The notes under the pieces are model-generated. The model ran no database searches, had not been told where the DNA came from, and was given only the letters and a program-made list of their open reading frames with translations. From an uncultured Lachnospiraceae bacterium (GTDB lineage Bacteria > Bacillota > Clostridia > Lachnospirales > Lachnospiraceae): 60,850 nucleotides of DNA. Positions 9,141 to 17,140 of this stretch are shown here, in pieces (positions within the stretch are counted from its first letter, which is position 1; each line of letters opens with the position of its first letter). The DNA lies in assembly GCA_910585545.1 (NCBI GenBank), contig CAJUFN010000013.1:1-60850 (forward strand), in the 5' to 3' direction. The translations under genes were made by a program, and so were the position numbers.

Positions 9141-9178
9141 ATAGCCGCTTGATTTTCATCCAAAAATCAAACGGCTAT
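9141..9178. terminator. Hairpin after the lipoprotein operon
   Basis: Inverted repeat ATAGCCG-TTGATTTT (9141-9156) and AAAATCAA-CGGCTAT (9163-9178), a 15-bp stem with one mismatch. It lies beyond the stop at 9213 on the minus strand. The T-tract is weak on both strands. The rest of 9036-9212 holds no gene I can see. Confidence 0.55.
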
Positions 9179-9212
9179 GTAAAATTTATCTACATTTTGC
9201 AATCTTTTTCTT

Positions 9213-10349
9213 CTATTTTATTTCTTCGATTTTCTGCCAGCTTTTATCCTCCAGATGATAAAAATAAGGTTCCCCTTCCCTATAAATCCAATATCCATTC
9301 TCCATCTTATCTTTTACTTTGATTTTATTCAAATCTTGATATTCGTCAAACAAATATTTTTCTTCTTCCAAATCATACCACTTACAGTATGTAATTTTTT
9401 CTCCTCCTTCCTCCACCTCTTTCCGAAATTCTACATGATCTTCTCTTGCCCAGACGGCGTCTGTATCGTCTTGCCATTCCAATACAATCTTTTTTTCCTG
9501 TGTCTTTATATCATAACTCTCCAACTGCTTCTTCTCTTTTTGCAGCAAATACAACGTGTCATTTTTGATAATCTGCATATCAGATACTTTTGTTTTATAT
9601 ACTTCACTTATCTTTTCAGTTTCAAAATCATATCTCAAATAATTACATTCTTGTTCCTGTCTCTGTTCCGTCTCTTCCCATGGTATCTGTAGAAGATATA
9701 TTCCATTGCCACTTCCTCCACATGGATCTGTATACTTTCCTTCATTTTCAGCTCCGTTAAGCAAAAGCGTTTCCTTTTTTGTTTTTAAATCATACATTAC
9801 AATTGATGGTTCTGCCGTAGTCAAACCACTTCCATCTTCCAATTCTTTTTGTGTCTGAACCGACAATACAATTTTTCCCTTATACAGCCCTGCCTGATTC
9901 GGAAAAATTTGAGCATGCTTAAATGTGTGCAACCGCTTTTTTCCGCTTCCATCCTCTTCCATAGAATACAGTTCAAGTTTTTGTTCATCGTCTTCAAATT
10001 TCTGAACTACAAAGTATATCATACCATCTGAATATGCCATAGCTCCCATAATTCCCGGCTCAACTGCCGGGCATTTCTCAGAATCATGTCTACAGTTAAC
10101 TTTTTGGCACAATACTACCCTTTTTCCAGTCTTTTTATCCACGAAAAAAATTGGTGTATACTCCTCGCCCCATTCAATTCCATATATTCCATGATTAGAT
10201 TCTGTCAAACTCGACATAATCAAATATTCTTTTTCATCCCAAAACCTGTTCTCTTCTGTTTTTTCTTCTAATCCTTGTTGGTTGCTGCACCCTGTAATCA
10301 GTAAGAACACCACTGGAAATAGAAGCAAAATAAGATTTAATTTCTTCAC
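9213..10349 (-). CDS. Beta-propeller-like lipoprotein of an ABC operon
   Basis: A 378-residue secreted lipoprotein. The signal peptide ends in the lipobox LITGC near residue 20. The rest is a series of beta-strand blades, resembling DUF5050/TolB-like propeller lipoproteins. A Cys/His cluster, LCQKVNCRHDSEKCPA, is typical of this lipoprotein type and could bind metal (inference). The start is GTG at 10349, with AAAGGAGAT upstream and a GTGA overlap with the permease stop. It is the last gene of a four-gene ABC operon. Function unknown. Confidence 0.72.
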   Translation of the reverse strand: MKKLNLILLLFPVVFLLITGCSNQQGLEEKTEENRFWDEKEYLIMSSLTESNHGIYGIEWGEEYTPIFFVDKKTGKRVVLCQKVNCRHDSEKCPAVEPGIMGAMAYSDGMIYFVVQKFEDDEQKLELYSMEEDGSGKKRLHTFKHAQIFPNQAGLYKGKIVLSVQTQKELEDGSGLTTAEPSIVMYDLKTKKETLLLNGAENEGKYTDPCGGSGNGIYLLQIPWEETEQRQEQECNYLRYDFETEKISEVYKTKVSDMQIIKNDTLYLLQKEKKQLESYDIKTQEKKIVLEWQDDTDAVWAREDHVEFRKEVEEGGEKITYCKWYDLEEEKYLFDEYQDLNKIKVKDKMENGYWIYREGEPYFYHLEDKSWQKIEEIK

Positions 10350-12481
10350 TCTGCCATCTCCTTTCGCGTCATCAGATATGCCACTATTACTAAAATAAAG
10401 CATATGGCCGCCTCTATTTTAAAATCTGCCGTAAAAACAAAAAGCATACGGTATACCCAGCTAAGTCCCGCAACAGGCACATACGATGACAAAATTACAG
10501 GCACTGCCATCACCCCCAAGATAATTCCTGTCAGCATATGTTGATTTCTTGCCCTTTTTGCACAAGCAGACAAAAATATAACTACTACCGCCGCCACGAT
10601 ACATTGTATAATAACCCCTGCCACAAAGGTAAACCCTACAGAAATTTCTGTCTGATTCCCCCAATATTGCGGCAAACACCCTACCGGAGCCAGCCATTCC
10701 AAATCATAAAGTTTCTTTTCCTTCACAAATATCATTGCCGCACAGAAAAGTACAAAAGGAACACAGTACAAAAGTACCGTTCCAATCTTGAAACGCCACA
10801 GTTTCCTTCCACCAAACCAAGATGTATTCTGCAACACTTCCATCCCTGTTTCCTTTTCTTTCTGATATACCCCGGGAATCAAAAAGGCAAAAGAAATACA
10901 CAATAAAATAACCATCATTTGTGATACTCTTGTATTTCCAAATAGTACTTCATACTGTCTGTCTTTGAGCAGCACCGGAGCTTTTTCATTCTCCAATAGA
11001 GCGTTTGTCCGCTCGGCATATTTCTGAAATCCTCCCAGACATTCCAGTTCTTGCGTAAGCTTATAATTTTTTGCAAAATCTTCTGTCTGATATAACTCCT
11101 CTTCTAAACGCTCTAAACGAATTTTTTCTTCTGTAATTTTATTGTCTGTCTCTGCTGTAATTCTGTTTCCGAATTTATCAATATATCTCTGATAATAAAA
11201 TTCATCTGTCCCTATATAAGTTTTATACTGATAAATTGTTATTGCTTGTATACATATACATGCAGCAAACAACAATATTCCTCCTTGGTAAATCCACAAC
11301 TTTTTCATTTCATAATAAAATAGTCCATGCGTCCTTTTTCCCTTTTTTTCTTTCCGGTAGTGTTTCTTTTCTCTTTCTGCCGGACAATGACGCCCTCCCA
11401 ATATCAATATAAAAAATGTTGCGGCAATACATATGGGTATCCCTAGGTTCTGTTCAACAAGGATATTTCCAAATCTGAGAACCTCATAGTTTTTAATTAT
11501 GGATTTATCCACAAAAGCTCCCCACACGTTCCATATCCGAAAAACTGCCTCGATTCCCTCTCCATTCATTATGCTTTGGCTAAACACACTCCACCCCATA
11601 ACAATCGTCAATCCTGCCGCTGTCTTTACTTCAGATACCGACCATCTGGACAGACATATAGCAACCGCAGTCAAAAAAAACGCTGCCAGTCCTTGCAAAA
11701 CTCCATATACAATAATATATGTACCAATATTCCAAGCATATGGAACAGAATAAAACCCTGGCACACTTTGAATTGCTGCATCCATTGAAATAAATCCATA
11801 CATTCTGATTGCCAACGCCATATGAATTAGAAATGCAGCATTTAGATAAATAATCAAAGTTCCATATACTGTACATACTTTTGCACAAAACAGAGAACTT
11901 CCACCCCGGAATATTGTATGGGCAAAATCCATTTTCCCATTCCGCTGCTCCTGTATAAATACAACACTTACGAGATAAATCAACAACACAATTGCCAAAA
12001 TATACTGCACATAGAAACCAAATACTTTTAAAAGCCCCTGATAAGGTTGTAATTTCATCGGTGCTTTAATTTCAAGTTCTTTATATTTTTGTGCAATTCG
12101 CCTCATATACTGATTCTGCCCCTCATCTTTTGCAAAAACAGAAATATTCTGGCTTTGTTGATATCTATTTTGAATAGATTCCCGATATGCGTCATAATCG
12201 TTTACAGCCTCTATCTCATCTTCCAGATATAAAAGCGCCATATACGCTCCGTATTCACTGTGCTCCTTTTCCTGTTCTCCTAGCAACCATTCCTCGGCTT
12301 CCTTTTGATTCATATAATCTGTAACTTTATGAAATTCCAGATAAGCCTGATGTGCTTCTCTATCCTGATTCAGTTCTCCCTGAAATACCAAGCCTGAAAG
12401 GAACAAAAACAACAATACGATTTTCAAAACAGAAGCATTCTTCCACAACTTTTTCCATTCATATAAAATCAATTTCACCAT
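10346..12481 (-). CDS. ABC-2-type permease, two fused halves
   Basis: A 711-residue membrane protein with about 12 membrane segments. It looks like two ABC-2 permease halves in one chain: the N half begins LILYEWKKLWKNASVLK and a second start-like motif, YYEMKKLWIYQGG, opens the C half near residue 390. Each half has a long extracellular loop after its first membrane helix. It pairs with the adjacent ATPase to export an unknown substrate or remove an antimicrobial. The start at 12481 follows the ATPase stop by 10 nt, and the ribosome site AAAGG overlaps that stop. Confidence 0.8.
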   Translation of the reverse strand: MVKLILYEWKKLWKNASVLKIVLLFLFLSGLVFQGELNQDREAHQAYLEFHKVTDYMNQKEAEEWLLGEQEKEHSEYGAYMALLYLEDEIEAVNDYDAYRESIQNRYQQSQNISVFAKDEGQNQYMRRIAQKYKELEIKAPMKLQPYQGLLKVFGFYVQYILAIVLLIYLVSVVFIQEQRNGKMDFAHTIFRGGSSLFCAKVCTVYGTLIIYLNAAFLIHMALAIRMYGFISMDAAIQSVPGFYSVPYAWNIGTYIIVYGVLQGLAAFFLTAVAICLSRWSVSEVKTAAGLTIVMGWSVFSQSIMNGEGIEAVFRIWNVWGAFVDKSIIKNYEVLRFGNILVEQNLGIPICIAATFFILILGGRHCPAEREKKHYRKEKKGKRTHGLFYYEMKKLWIYQGGILLFAACICIQAITIYQYKTYIGTDEFYYQRYIDKFGNRITAETDNKITEEKIRLERLEEELYQTEDFAKNYKLTQELECLGGFQKYAERTNALLENEKAPVLLKDRQYEVLFGNTRVSQMMVILLCISFAFLIPGVYQKEKETGMEVLQNTSWFGGRKLWRFKIGTVLLYCVPFVLFCAAMIFVKEKKLYDLEWLAPVGCLPQYWGNQTEISVGFTFVAGVIIQCIVAAVVVIFLSACAKRARNQHMLTGIILGVMAVPVILSSYVPVAGLSWVYRMLFVFTADFKIEAAICFILVIVAYLMTRKEMAE

Positions 12482-12491
12482 CTTTTTTCCT

Positions 12492-13364
12492 TTACTCTTC
12501 ACTTCCATTAAAATAGTACAAATATACATCTTCCAAATCCGGGTATACATCGACCGCTTTTTCTGGTCGTTTCTCTCCTGATTTTAATAAAATTCTGACA
12601 TAAACCTTGCCTTTCCGTCGGTACATACTGCTGATTTGATATTTTTTCTCCAGTATTTCCAGTTTCTCATTTACCTCCAGCTCACAAACCTTACCGCACA
12701 GACTTTCCGCAAGTTCCAAAACACTGTTTTCTGCCAAAAGGTTTCCTTCATTTAAAAGCAGAATTCTATCAGCAATTAATTCTACATCGCTTACTACATG
12801 GGTAGCAATTAAAATAATTTTATTCTTTGCGTATTCTGCAATTAAATTTCTCATTTCAATTCTCTTTTTCGGATCGAGCCCCGCTGTAGGTTCATCCAAA
12901 ATCAACACTTTGGGATCATCCAACAATGCCTGGGCAAACATAAGTCTCTGCTGCATTCCACCTGACAAAGTACGAATCTTCTGCATTCTCACGTCCAAAA
13001 GACGCATCTTTTCCAGTAATTCTTTCGAAGCCTCCTGTGTTTTTTTCTTATCCATCCCTTTTAACGTACCTATGTAATATAGATATTCTTCTACTCCAAA
13101 TTCCGGATATAAACAATGCTGCTGCGGCATATACCCAAGCGTTCTTAAAAAGTTCTTTCTGTCCGTCCGAATGTCTTTTCCATCAAATAATATTGTTCCT
13201 GTCGTAGGTTCTATAAGCATACAGATTAATTTCATCAACGTACTCTTTCCAGCCCCATTCGGACCCAAAAGTCCGTATATCCCCGGAGAAAGCTGTAAAC
13301 TTAATTGCTTTAATGCTTCCTTATCTCCATAGCATTTTCCAAGGTCTTTTATTTCCAGGCGCAT
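12492..13364 (-). CDS. ABC transporter ATP-binding protein
   Basis: A 290-residue ATPase of the ABC-2/bacitracin-export type with Walker A GPNGAGKST, signature LSGGMQQRL and Walker B VLILDEPTAGLDP. The C-terminal extension (about residues 215-290) is typical of this group. It powers the permease encoded next. The start at 13364 has GAAGGAGTGAAAGG, which overlaps the end of the upstream lipoprotein gene; the gap is 4 nt. An earlier in-frame start would overlap that gene. Confidence 0.92.
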   Translation of the reverse strand: MRLEIKDLGKCYGDKEALKQLSLQLSPGIYGLLGPNGAGKSTLMKLICMLIEPTTGTILFDGKDIRTDRKNFLRTLGYMPQQHCLYPEFGVEEYLYYIGTLKGMDKKKTQEASKELLEKMRLLDVRMQKIRTLSGGMQQRLMFAQALLDDPKVLILDEPTAGLDPKKRIEMRNLIAEYAKNKIILIATHVVSDVELIADRILLLNEGNLLAENSVLELAESLCGKVCELEVNEKLEILEKKYQISSMYRRKGKVYVRILLKSGEKRPEKAVDVYPDLEDVYLYYFNGSEE

Positions 13365-13368
13365 CCTT

Positions 13369-14880
13369 TCACTCCTTCCAACCATCCAGTTGATTTTGAA
13401 GTTCCAAAATCACTTCGGTCACTCCCTCTTTTTTCAGTCTTTCTTTCTGCTCTTGTATAAATGTCTCAAAGTCAGGTATCTCTTCATATTCTGTTTTACT
13501 TTTCATATCATTATAAATCCCAACAATCTTTGATATCTTCTTGAAAAGATTTTCATCTAACACAGGGGTAAAATTCTTGTATGACTGAACTGGTGTTGTT
13601 TCCAGCAACTTTTTTGTTATCTTTGCTTTTTCTTTTACTTCCAAATCATTTGGATATGCAATCCTATTATTCCCGATACTTTTAAAGCTACCCATGGAGG
13701 ATATGATCTGATTGTTTTGATAAACTGCATGTCCGTCCACTAACTGGTATTCTTTATCTGGAACTCCATAAATCATAATATTCGTAAGTTCTTCATCATA
13801 CATAGATGCTGCCAGCACACGAACTGCCAATTCTTTTTCATCACTGCTCTTTAAAACACCATTCCCAAAAGAGCCTACCACTGTTCTGTTTCCTAATGCT
13901 ATCTCTATCCACTCTGTTTCCTTCTCCTGTGTCAGTTCTTTTATTGTCGGTATATCTGTCATCCGAAATACCGGAATTCCGTTTCGATATTGCCGTTCCA
14001 TATGTGCGTCCAAATCTTCTGTATAAATCCATTGATTTATTTCCAGCATCTTTTTCATCTCTGGAGTATCCAACAAACTGACTATCTTCTTTTCTTGCAC
14101 ATCAATTGCCAGATTACAATCTCTGGATTTGCCAATCACAGGAATGTATCGTTTTTGAAGATATCCCATATACTGTAAATCAGCTGCCGATGTCAAATAA
14201 TATTTTCCCTCCAAAAGACGCTCTTTTTCAAAATATGGTTTAAAATATTGGATAATCTCTTCCGGAGTCATTTTTTTTATTTCTTCTTCAGCCAAATTTA
14301 TCCGATATTTTTCTATAAACGGTCTATAAAATGTGTATGTCAATTCTGATACCGAAGCATTCCCTCGTGGGATCTGATATGTTTTTTGATTAATTGCATT
14401 TGCCTTCCAAACCGTTTCCGGAATCACATTGAAAACTTTTTTATTTTCTTCTTCCTCCAGATATTGATCTAATTCTAAAAACTCTTCAAACTCCAAAGGA
14501 GAAAAACCAACTATATCTGCATCTGCATCTTTTTCCGTCAAGTTTTCTATAAGCTTTGTCTGAAACAAAAATTCTTTTTCAAACAAATCTCCACTCTCAA
14601 AATCCTCTAATTTTCCCTCATATCTATCCGGCATATACTTAAAAACTACTTTTGCAGGTATATTTAATTCCTCCAACCGTTTATTAAACAACTCAAAACA
14701 CTCTGTTTCTATTTCCTGATATGCTGCTATTTCTTCCTTTTCCACCCCATAGGACTCTGGTTCGGAAATATACCATACAATTTTTGTCTTTTTTGAAGAA
14801 CAACCACAGATAAGACATCCGCATAAAAGCACAAATATGATTGTTAAAAAGTAATTTTTACTAATTTTTCTCTTTTTCAT
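13369..14880 (-). CDS. Solute-binding-protein-like lipoprotein
   Basis: A 503-residue lipoprotein with signal peptide and lipobox LICGCSS near residue 27. The mature chain starts TKIVWYISEPESYG and includes DADIVGFSPLEFEEFLELDQYL, a pattern like extracellular solute-binding proteins that track a substrate in a cleft. It is unusual for such a protein to be paired with an ABC-2-type exporter rather than an importer, so it may instead sense or sequester the transported compound (inference). First gene of the operon, behind an attenuator. Confidence 0.68.
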   Translation of the reverse strand: MKKRKISKNYFLTIIFVLLCGCLICGCSSKKTKIVWYISEPESYGVEKEEIAAYQEIETECFELFNKRLEELNIPAKVVFKYMPDRYEGKLEDFESGDLFEKEFLFQTKLIENLTEKDADADIVGFSPLEFEEFLELDQYLEEEENKKVFNVIPETVWKANAINQKTYQIPRGNASVSELTYTFYRPFIEKYRINLAEEEIKKMTPEEIIQYFKPYFEKERLLEGKYYLTSAADLQYMGYLQKRYIPVIGKSRDCNLAIDVQEKKIVSLLDTPEMKKMLEINQWIYTEDLDAHMERQYRNGIPVFRMTDIPTIKELTQEKETEWIEIALGNRTVVGSFGNGVLKSSDEKELAVRVLAASMYDEELTNIMIYGVPDKEYQLVDGHAVYQNNQIISSMGSFKSIGNNRIAYPNDLEVKEKAKITKKLLETTPVQSYKNFTPVLDENLFKKISKIVGIYNDMKSKTEYEEIPDFETFIQEQKERLKKEGVTEVILELQNQLDGWKE

Positions 14881-14903
14881 ACGCTCTCCCTTGTAAAGAA
14901 AAA

Positions 14904-14931
14904 TGCCAGTGAAATATAAATTTCACTGGCA
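14904..14931 (-). terminator. Attenuator between secreted protein gene and ABC operon
   Basis: A perfect 12-bp stem TGCCAGTGAAAT (14904-14915) and ATTTCACTGGCA (14920-14931), loop ATAA, followed on the minus strand by TTTTTCTTT. It sits between the stop of the small secreted protein (14946) and the first ABC operon gene (14880). No separate promoter is evident, so partial readthrough would give much secreted protein and little transporter. It also has a T-run on the plus strand. Confidence 0.85.
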
Positions 14932-14945
14932 CTTTTTTTAGATTT

Positions 14946-15314
14946 CTAATACCTCTTTTCAACTGAACCTGCATAAATGCCATCTAAATAATATGCCATC
15001 TTTCCCATATAGGTCTTAAAATGATTTGGTGCATATTTTGTTTCTAGAATATGCCCACTACTAAGGCTTTTTCTTACTACTTGTGTATTGTAATATCCAT
15101 TAATATCTATACACTGATATACTCCATCAATTTTCTTAGGAGTCTTTGGATTCATTGGAGTAACATCTTCAAACACCTGAAATACTCCTTTAGAAGCAGT
15201 TAGCGAAATACTTGCCTTACAATCTGATGCACTTCTCGGTGCAGCAGCGCTGACTAACAGTGAGGACATTGCCATACTCATAACTAAGCCACATACTAGC
15301 ATTTTTCTTTTCAT
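14946..15314 (-). CDS. Small secreted protein, possible bacteriocin-like
   Basis: A 122-residue protein with a clear signal peptide (MKRKMLVCGLVMSMAMSSLL, then VSAAAPRSAS) and a mature part of about 95 residues rich in Tyr, Lys and beta-type sequence, ending in GSVEKRY. I do not recognise the family. The ribosome site TAGGAGGAAATAAGTT is strong and the promoter is near-consensus, so it should be highly expressed. Size, secretion and an attenuated ABC operon behind it recall secreted bacteriocins with immunity transporters such as lactococcin 972-type clusters, but no sequence match was seen and this is inference. Confidence 0.75.
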   Translation of the reverse strand: MKRKMLVCGLVMSMAMSSLLVSAAAPRSASDCKASISLTASKGVFQVFEDVTPMNPKTPKKIDGVYQCIDINGYYNTQVVRKSLSSGHILETKYAPNHFKTYMGKMAYYLDGIYAGSVEKRY

Positions 15315-15362
15315 AACTTATTTCCTCCTATCTCTATTCTGTACACGTTTGTTTATATATGC

Positions 15363-15391
15363 ATATTATCGAATCATTCTAATTGCGTCAA
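15363..15391 (-). promoter_or_regulatory. Near-consensus promoter of the small secreted protein gene
   Basis: On the minus strand TTGACG (15391-15386), 17 bp, TAATAT (15368-15363), 49 nt before the start codon at 15314. Confidence 0.7.
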
Positions 15392-15608
15392 TCACTAGGG
15401 AAAAATCGGTCTTATTATTGCGTAATTTGGTCTTGCTATCTTAATTTTTATATTCCTCTTAAAATATCATTGATTCTTCAAGAAACAGGAGGAGTTTGAC
15501 AGTTGAATAATAAAAAAAACTTGCAGATCTTATAATTCCTGTATTTTTTTCAATTTTTCGAATTTATACATGCTTGTTTGTACTTGTTGTGTTGTAATAA
15601 AAAGGAAA
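15392..15608. other. AT-rich intergenic stretch, no gene seen
   Basis: Between the secreted-protein promoter and the acetyltransferase terminator. It has A/T runs but no convincing open frame or RNA structure. Confidence 0.5.
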
Positions 15609-15636
15609 GGGGGAAATCGGCTAAGCCGATTCCCCC
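15609..15636 (-). terminator. Terminator of sugar O-acetyltransferase
   Basis: Hairpin GGGGGAA-ATCGGCT and AGCCGAT-TCCCCC (15609-15636) with a 1-nt bulge and 1-nt centre, followed on the minus strand by the T-rich CCTTTCCTTTTTATT. It is downstream of the stop at 15703. Confidence 0.75.
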
Positions 15637-15702
15637 GTGTCTGAATCACTCCTTCAGTTTACGAGATTTCCATCCTATCAAATATATCTGCAAACTGAAT
15701 TT

Positions 15703-16287
15703 TTATTTATTTTCTCTTACTACTCGGCATGGATTCCCATAAGCTATAACATTATCCGGAACATCTTTTGTAACAATACTTCCTGCTCCAATAACAACAT
15801 TATTTCCGATTGTAACTCCTGGCATAATAATAGCTCCACCACCAATCCACACATTATCACCTATGGTAACTGGCGCTGTTTGTGTTTTGCAAAATTCAAA
15901 TGAACCATCTTCTTTGGGTTCTCCAAAACGATCAATCGCATTTGTTGGGTGAAACGCTGTATATATTTGAACATTTGGTGCAATCAAAGCATTATCTCCG
16001 ATACGAATAATATTATCATCTAGAAAAGTACAATTCATATTTACTTCACAGTTATTCCCAAAATAAATATTGTTACCATAATCAACATAGAAAGGAGCAG
16101 TTATCCATAAATTCTTGCCTTTACCTCCTAAAAGTTCACTTAAAATCCTTTCCTTTTCTTTGGCATCAGTAGAGTTTGTTTGATTATAATCTCTTGCCAA
16201 ATCTTTAGCCTTATGCCACTGTGTTAATAATTCAGTATCTCCACAATCATAAAGTTCTCCTGCCAACATTTTTTCTCTTTCTGTCAT
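15703..16287 (-). CDS. Sugar O-acetyltransferase (maltose/galactoside type)
   Basis: A 194-residue left-handed beta-helix acetyltransferase of the LacA/Maa/NodL group. The N-terminal domain MLAGELYDCGDTELL is diagnostic, and the hexapeptide repeats run through TIGDNVWIGGGAIIMPGVTI. The catalytic histidine lies in the AFHPTNAIDR loop. It transfers acetyl from acetyl-CoA to a sugar hydroxyl. The start at 16287 has TGGAGGGAATT upstream. It stands alone with its own terminator. Confidence 0.92.
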   Translation of the reverse strand: MTEREKMLAGELYDCGDTELLTQWHKAKDLARDYNQTNSTDAKEKERILSELLGGKGKNLWITAPFYVDYGNNIYFGNNCEVNMNCTFLDDNIIRIGDNALIAPNVQIYTAFHPTNAIDRFGEPKEDGSFEFCKTQTAPVTIGDNVWIGGGAIIMPGVTIGNNVVIGAGSIVTKDVPDNVIAYGNPCRVVRENK

Positions 16288-16394
16288 AATTCCCTCCATA
16301 GTTTGTTATTATATTCCATTACAACTCCGAATGGCCTTCTAGCCGGGAACTCTCCATTTATTGTTAAAACATAATAAGTTGTTTATAAGACTAC

Positions 16395-16814
16395 CTATAA
16401 ACGGTTAACATCCTTATTCTCCCATCTTTTCATCAAATAAGGTTTCAACATCATAATAATTGTTTCCGCTTTTTCCACCTGCTCTTGCGTCTGCTCTTTT
16501 GATATGATTACAAAGTCTTGATAATCTGCTTTTTCCCTTAAGCGGAAGGCAGTATCAATCATTTTCGAAATACTCTTATCGAAGATTCCTTCTTTTACAT
16601 AGGTACGATTAAAAAAGGCAATCACTCCGGAATGCTTGCTGGAATCAAACTGTTCTAAAGCTGTCACAGAGCGCAGGGCATGGAAAATCGCATAATATGA
16701 ACGGTTTACAGATGCTTCAAATTTTCCGTCCCGCAAAAGCACTTTTGCAGTATCCAAGTCATCCAGCACAGATTCATAGCGGTATTTTGACAAATCCGTT
16801 ATGCTGCCTTCCAT
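16395..16814 (-). CDS. HEPN-domain protein (toxin of MNT/HEPN pair)
   Basis: A 139-residue all-alpha HEPN protein. The HEPN R-x6-H motif is visible as RSYYAIFH near residues 38-45 in NRSYYAIFHALRS. HEPN proteins of this type are RNases, with the paired nucleotidyltransferase as antitoxin. The ATG lies inside the end of the nucleotidyltransferase gene (16-nt overlap) with GGAGGGG upstream, which is typical of toxin-antitoxin pairs. The partner probably neutralises it by direct contact or by modification (known in related pairs; inference here). Confidence 0.85.
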   Translation of the reverse strand: MEGSITDLSKYRYESVLDDLDTAKVLLRDGKFEASVNRSYYAIFHALRSVTALEQFDSSKHSGVIAFFNRTYVKEGIFDKSISKMIDTAFRLREKADYQDFVIISKEQTQEQVEKAETIIMMLKPYLMKRWENKDVNRL

Positions 16815-17125
16815 AGAACAATCCCCTCCTGTGCCACATTTTTATAAAATGGTGTTACTTTTTCCCACTTTTTAAAAACATCGTAATCAATATCAATAAC
16901 AGAAAAAACTTTATCATATTTCAAATTCATATCCACAACCAAATCGGAGAGCTTATCTTCTGTATCCCTATCAAGATTTCCATTCATAAACAGTGCCACA
17001 TCTACATCTGATTCCGTCGTATTGGTTCCTCTTGCTACAGAACCATATAAAACAATACGAATGACTTTAGATTCCATAATACTAAGGATTCCATTTACTA
17101 ATTCTTGCAAGATATTTTCGTCCAT
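16799..17125 (-). CDS. Minimal nucleotidyltransferase (antitoxin of MNT/HEPN pair)
   Basis: A 108-residue minimal nucleotidyltransferase with the signature GSVARGTNTTESDVDVALF (GS motif and DxD). A third acidic residue is likely in the VIDIDYD segment. Related antitoxins adenylylate their HEPN toxin. It is the upstream gene of the pair, with a start 15 nt after the aminopeptidase stop at 17141, so it may be transcribed with the aminopeptidase. Confidence 0.87.
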   Translation of the reverse strand: MDENILQELVNGILSIMESKVIRIVLYGSVARGTNTTESDVDVALFMNGNLDRDTEDKLSDLVVDMNLKYDKVFSVIDIDYDVFKKWEKVTPFYKNVAQEGIVLWKAA

Positions 17126-17140
17126 AACAAAGCCTTTCTA

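Noticed and set aside
10346..15314. Firm lactococcin 972 cluster assignment
   Set aside because: Gene order and sizes are suggestive but I saw no sequence motif of that bacteriocin or its permease, so it is only mentioned as an analogy.
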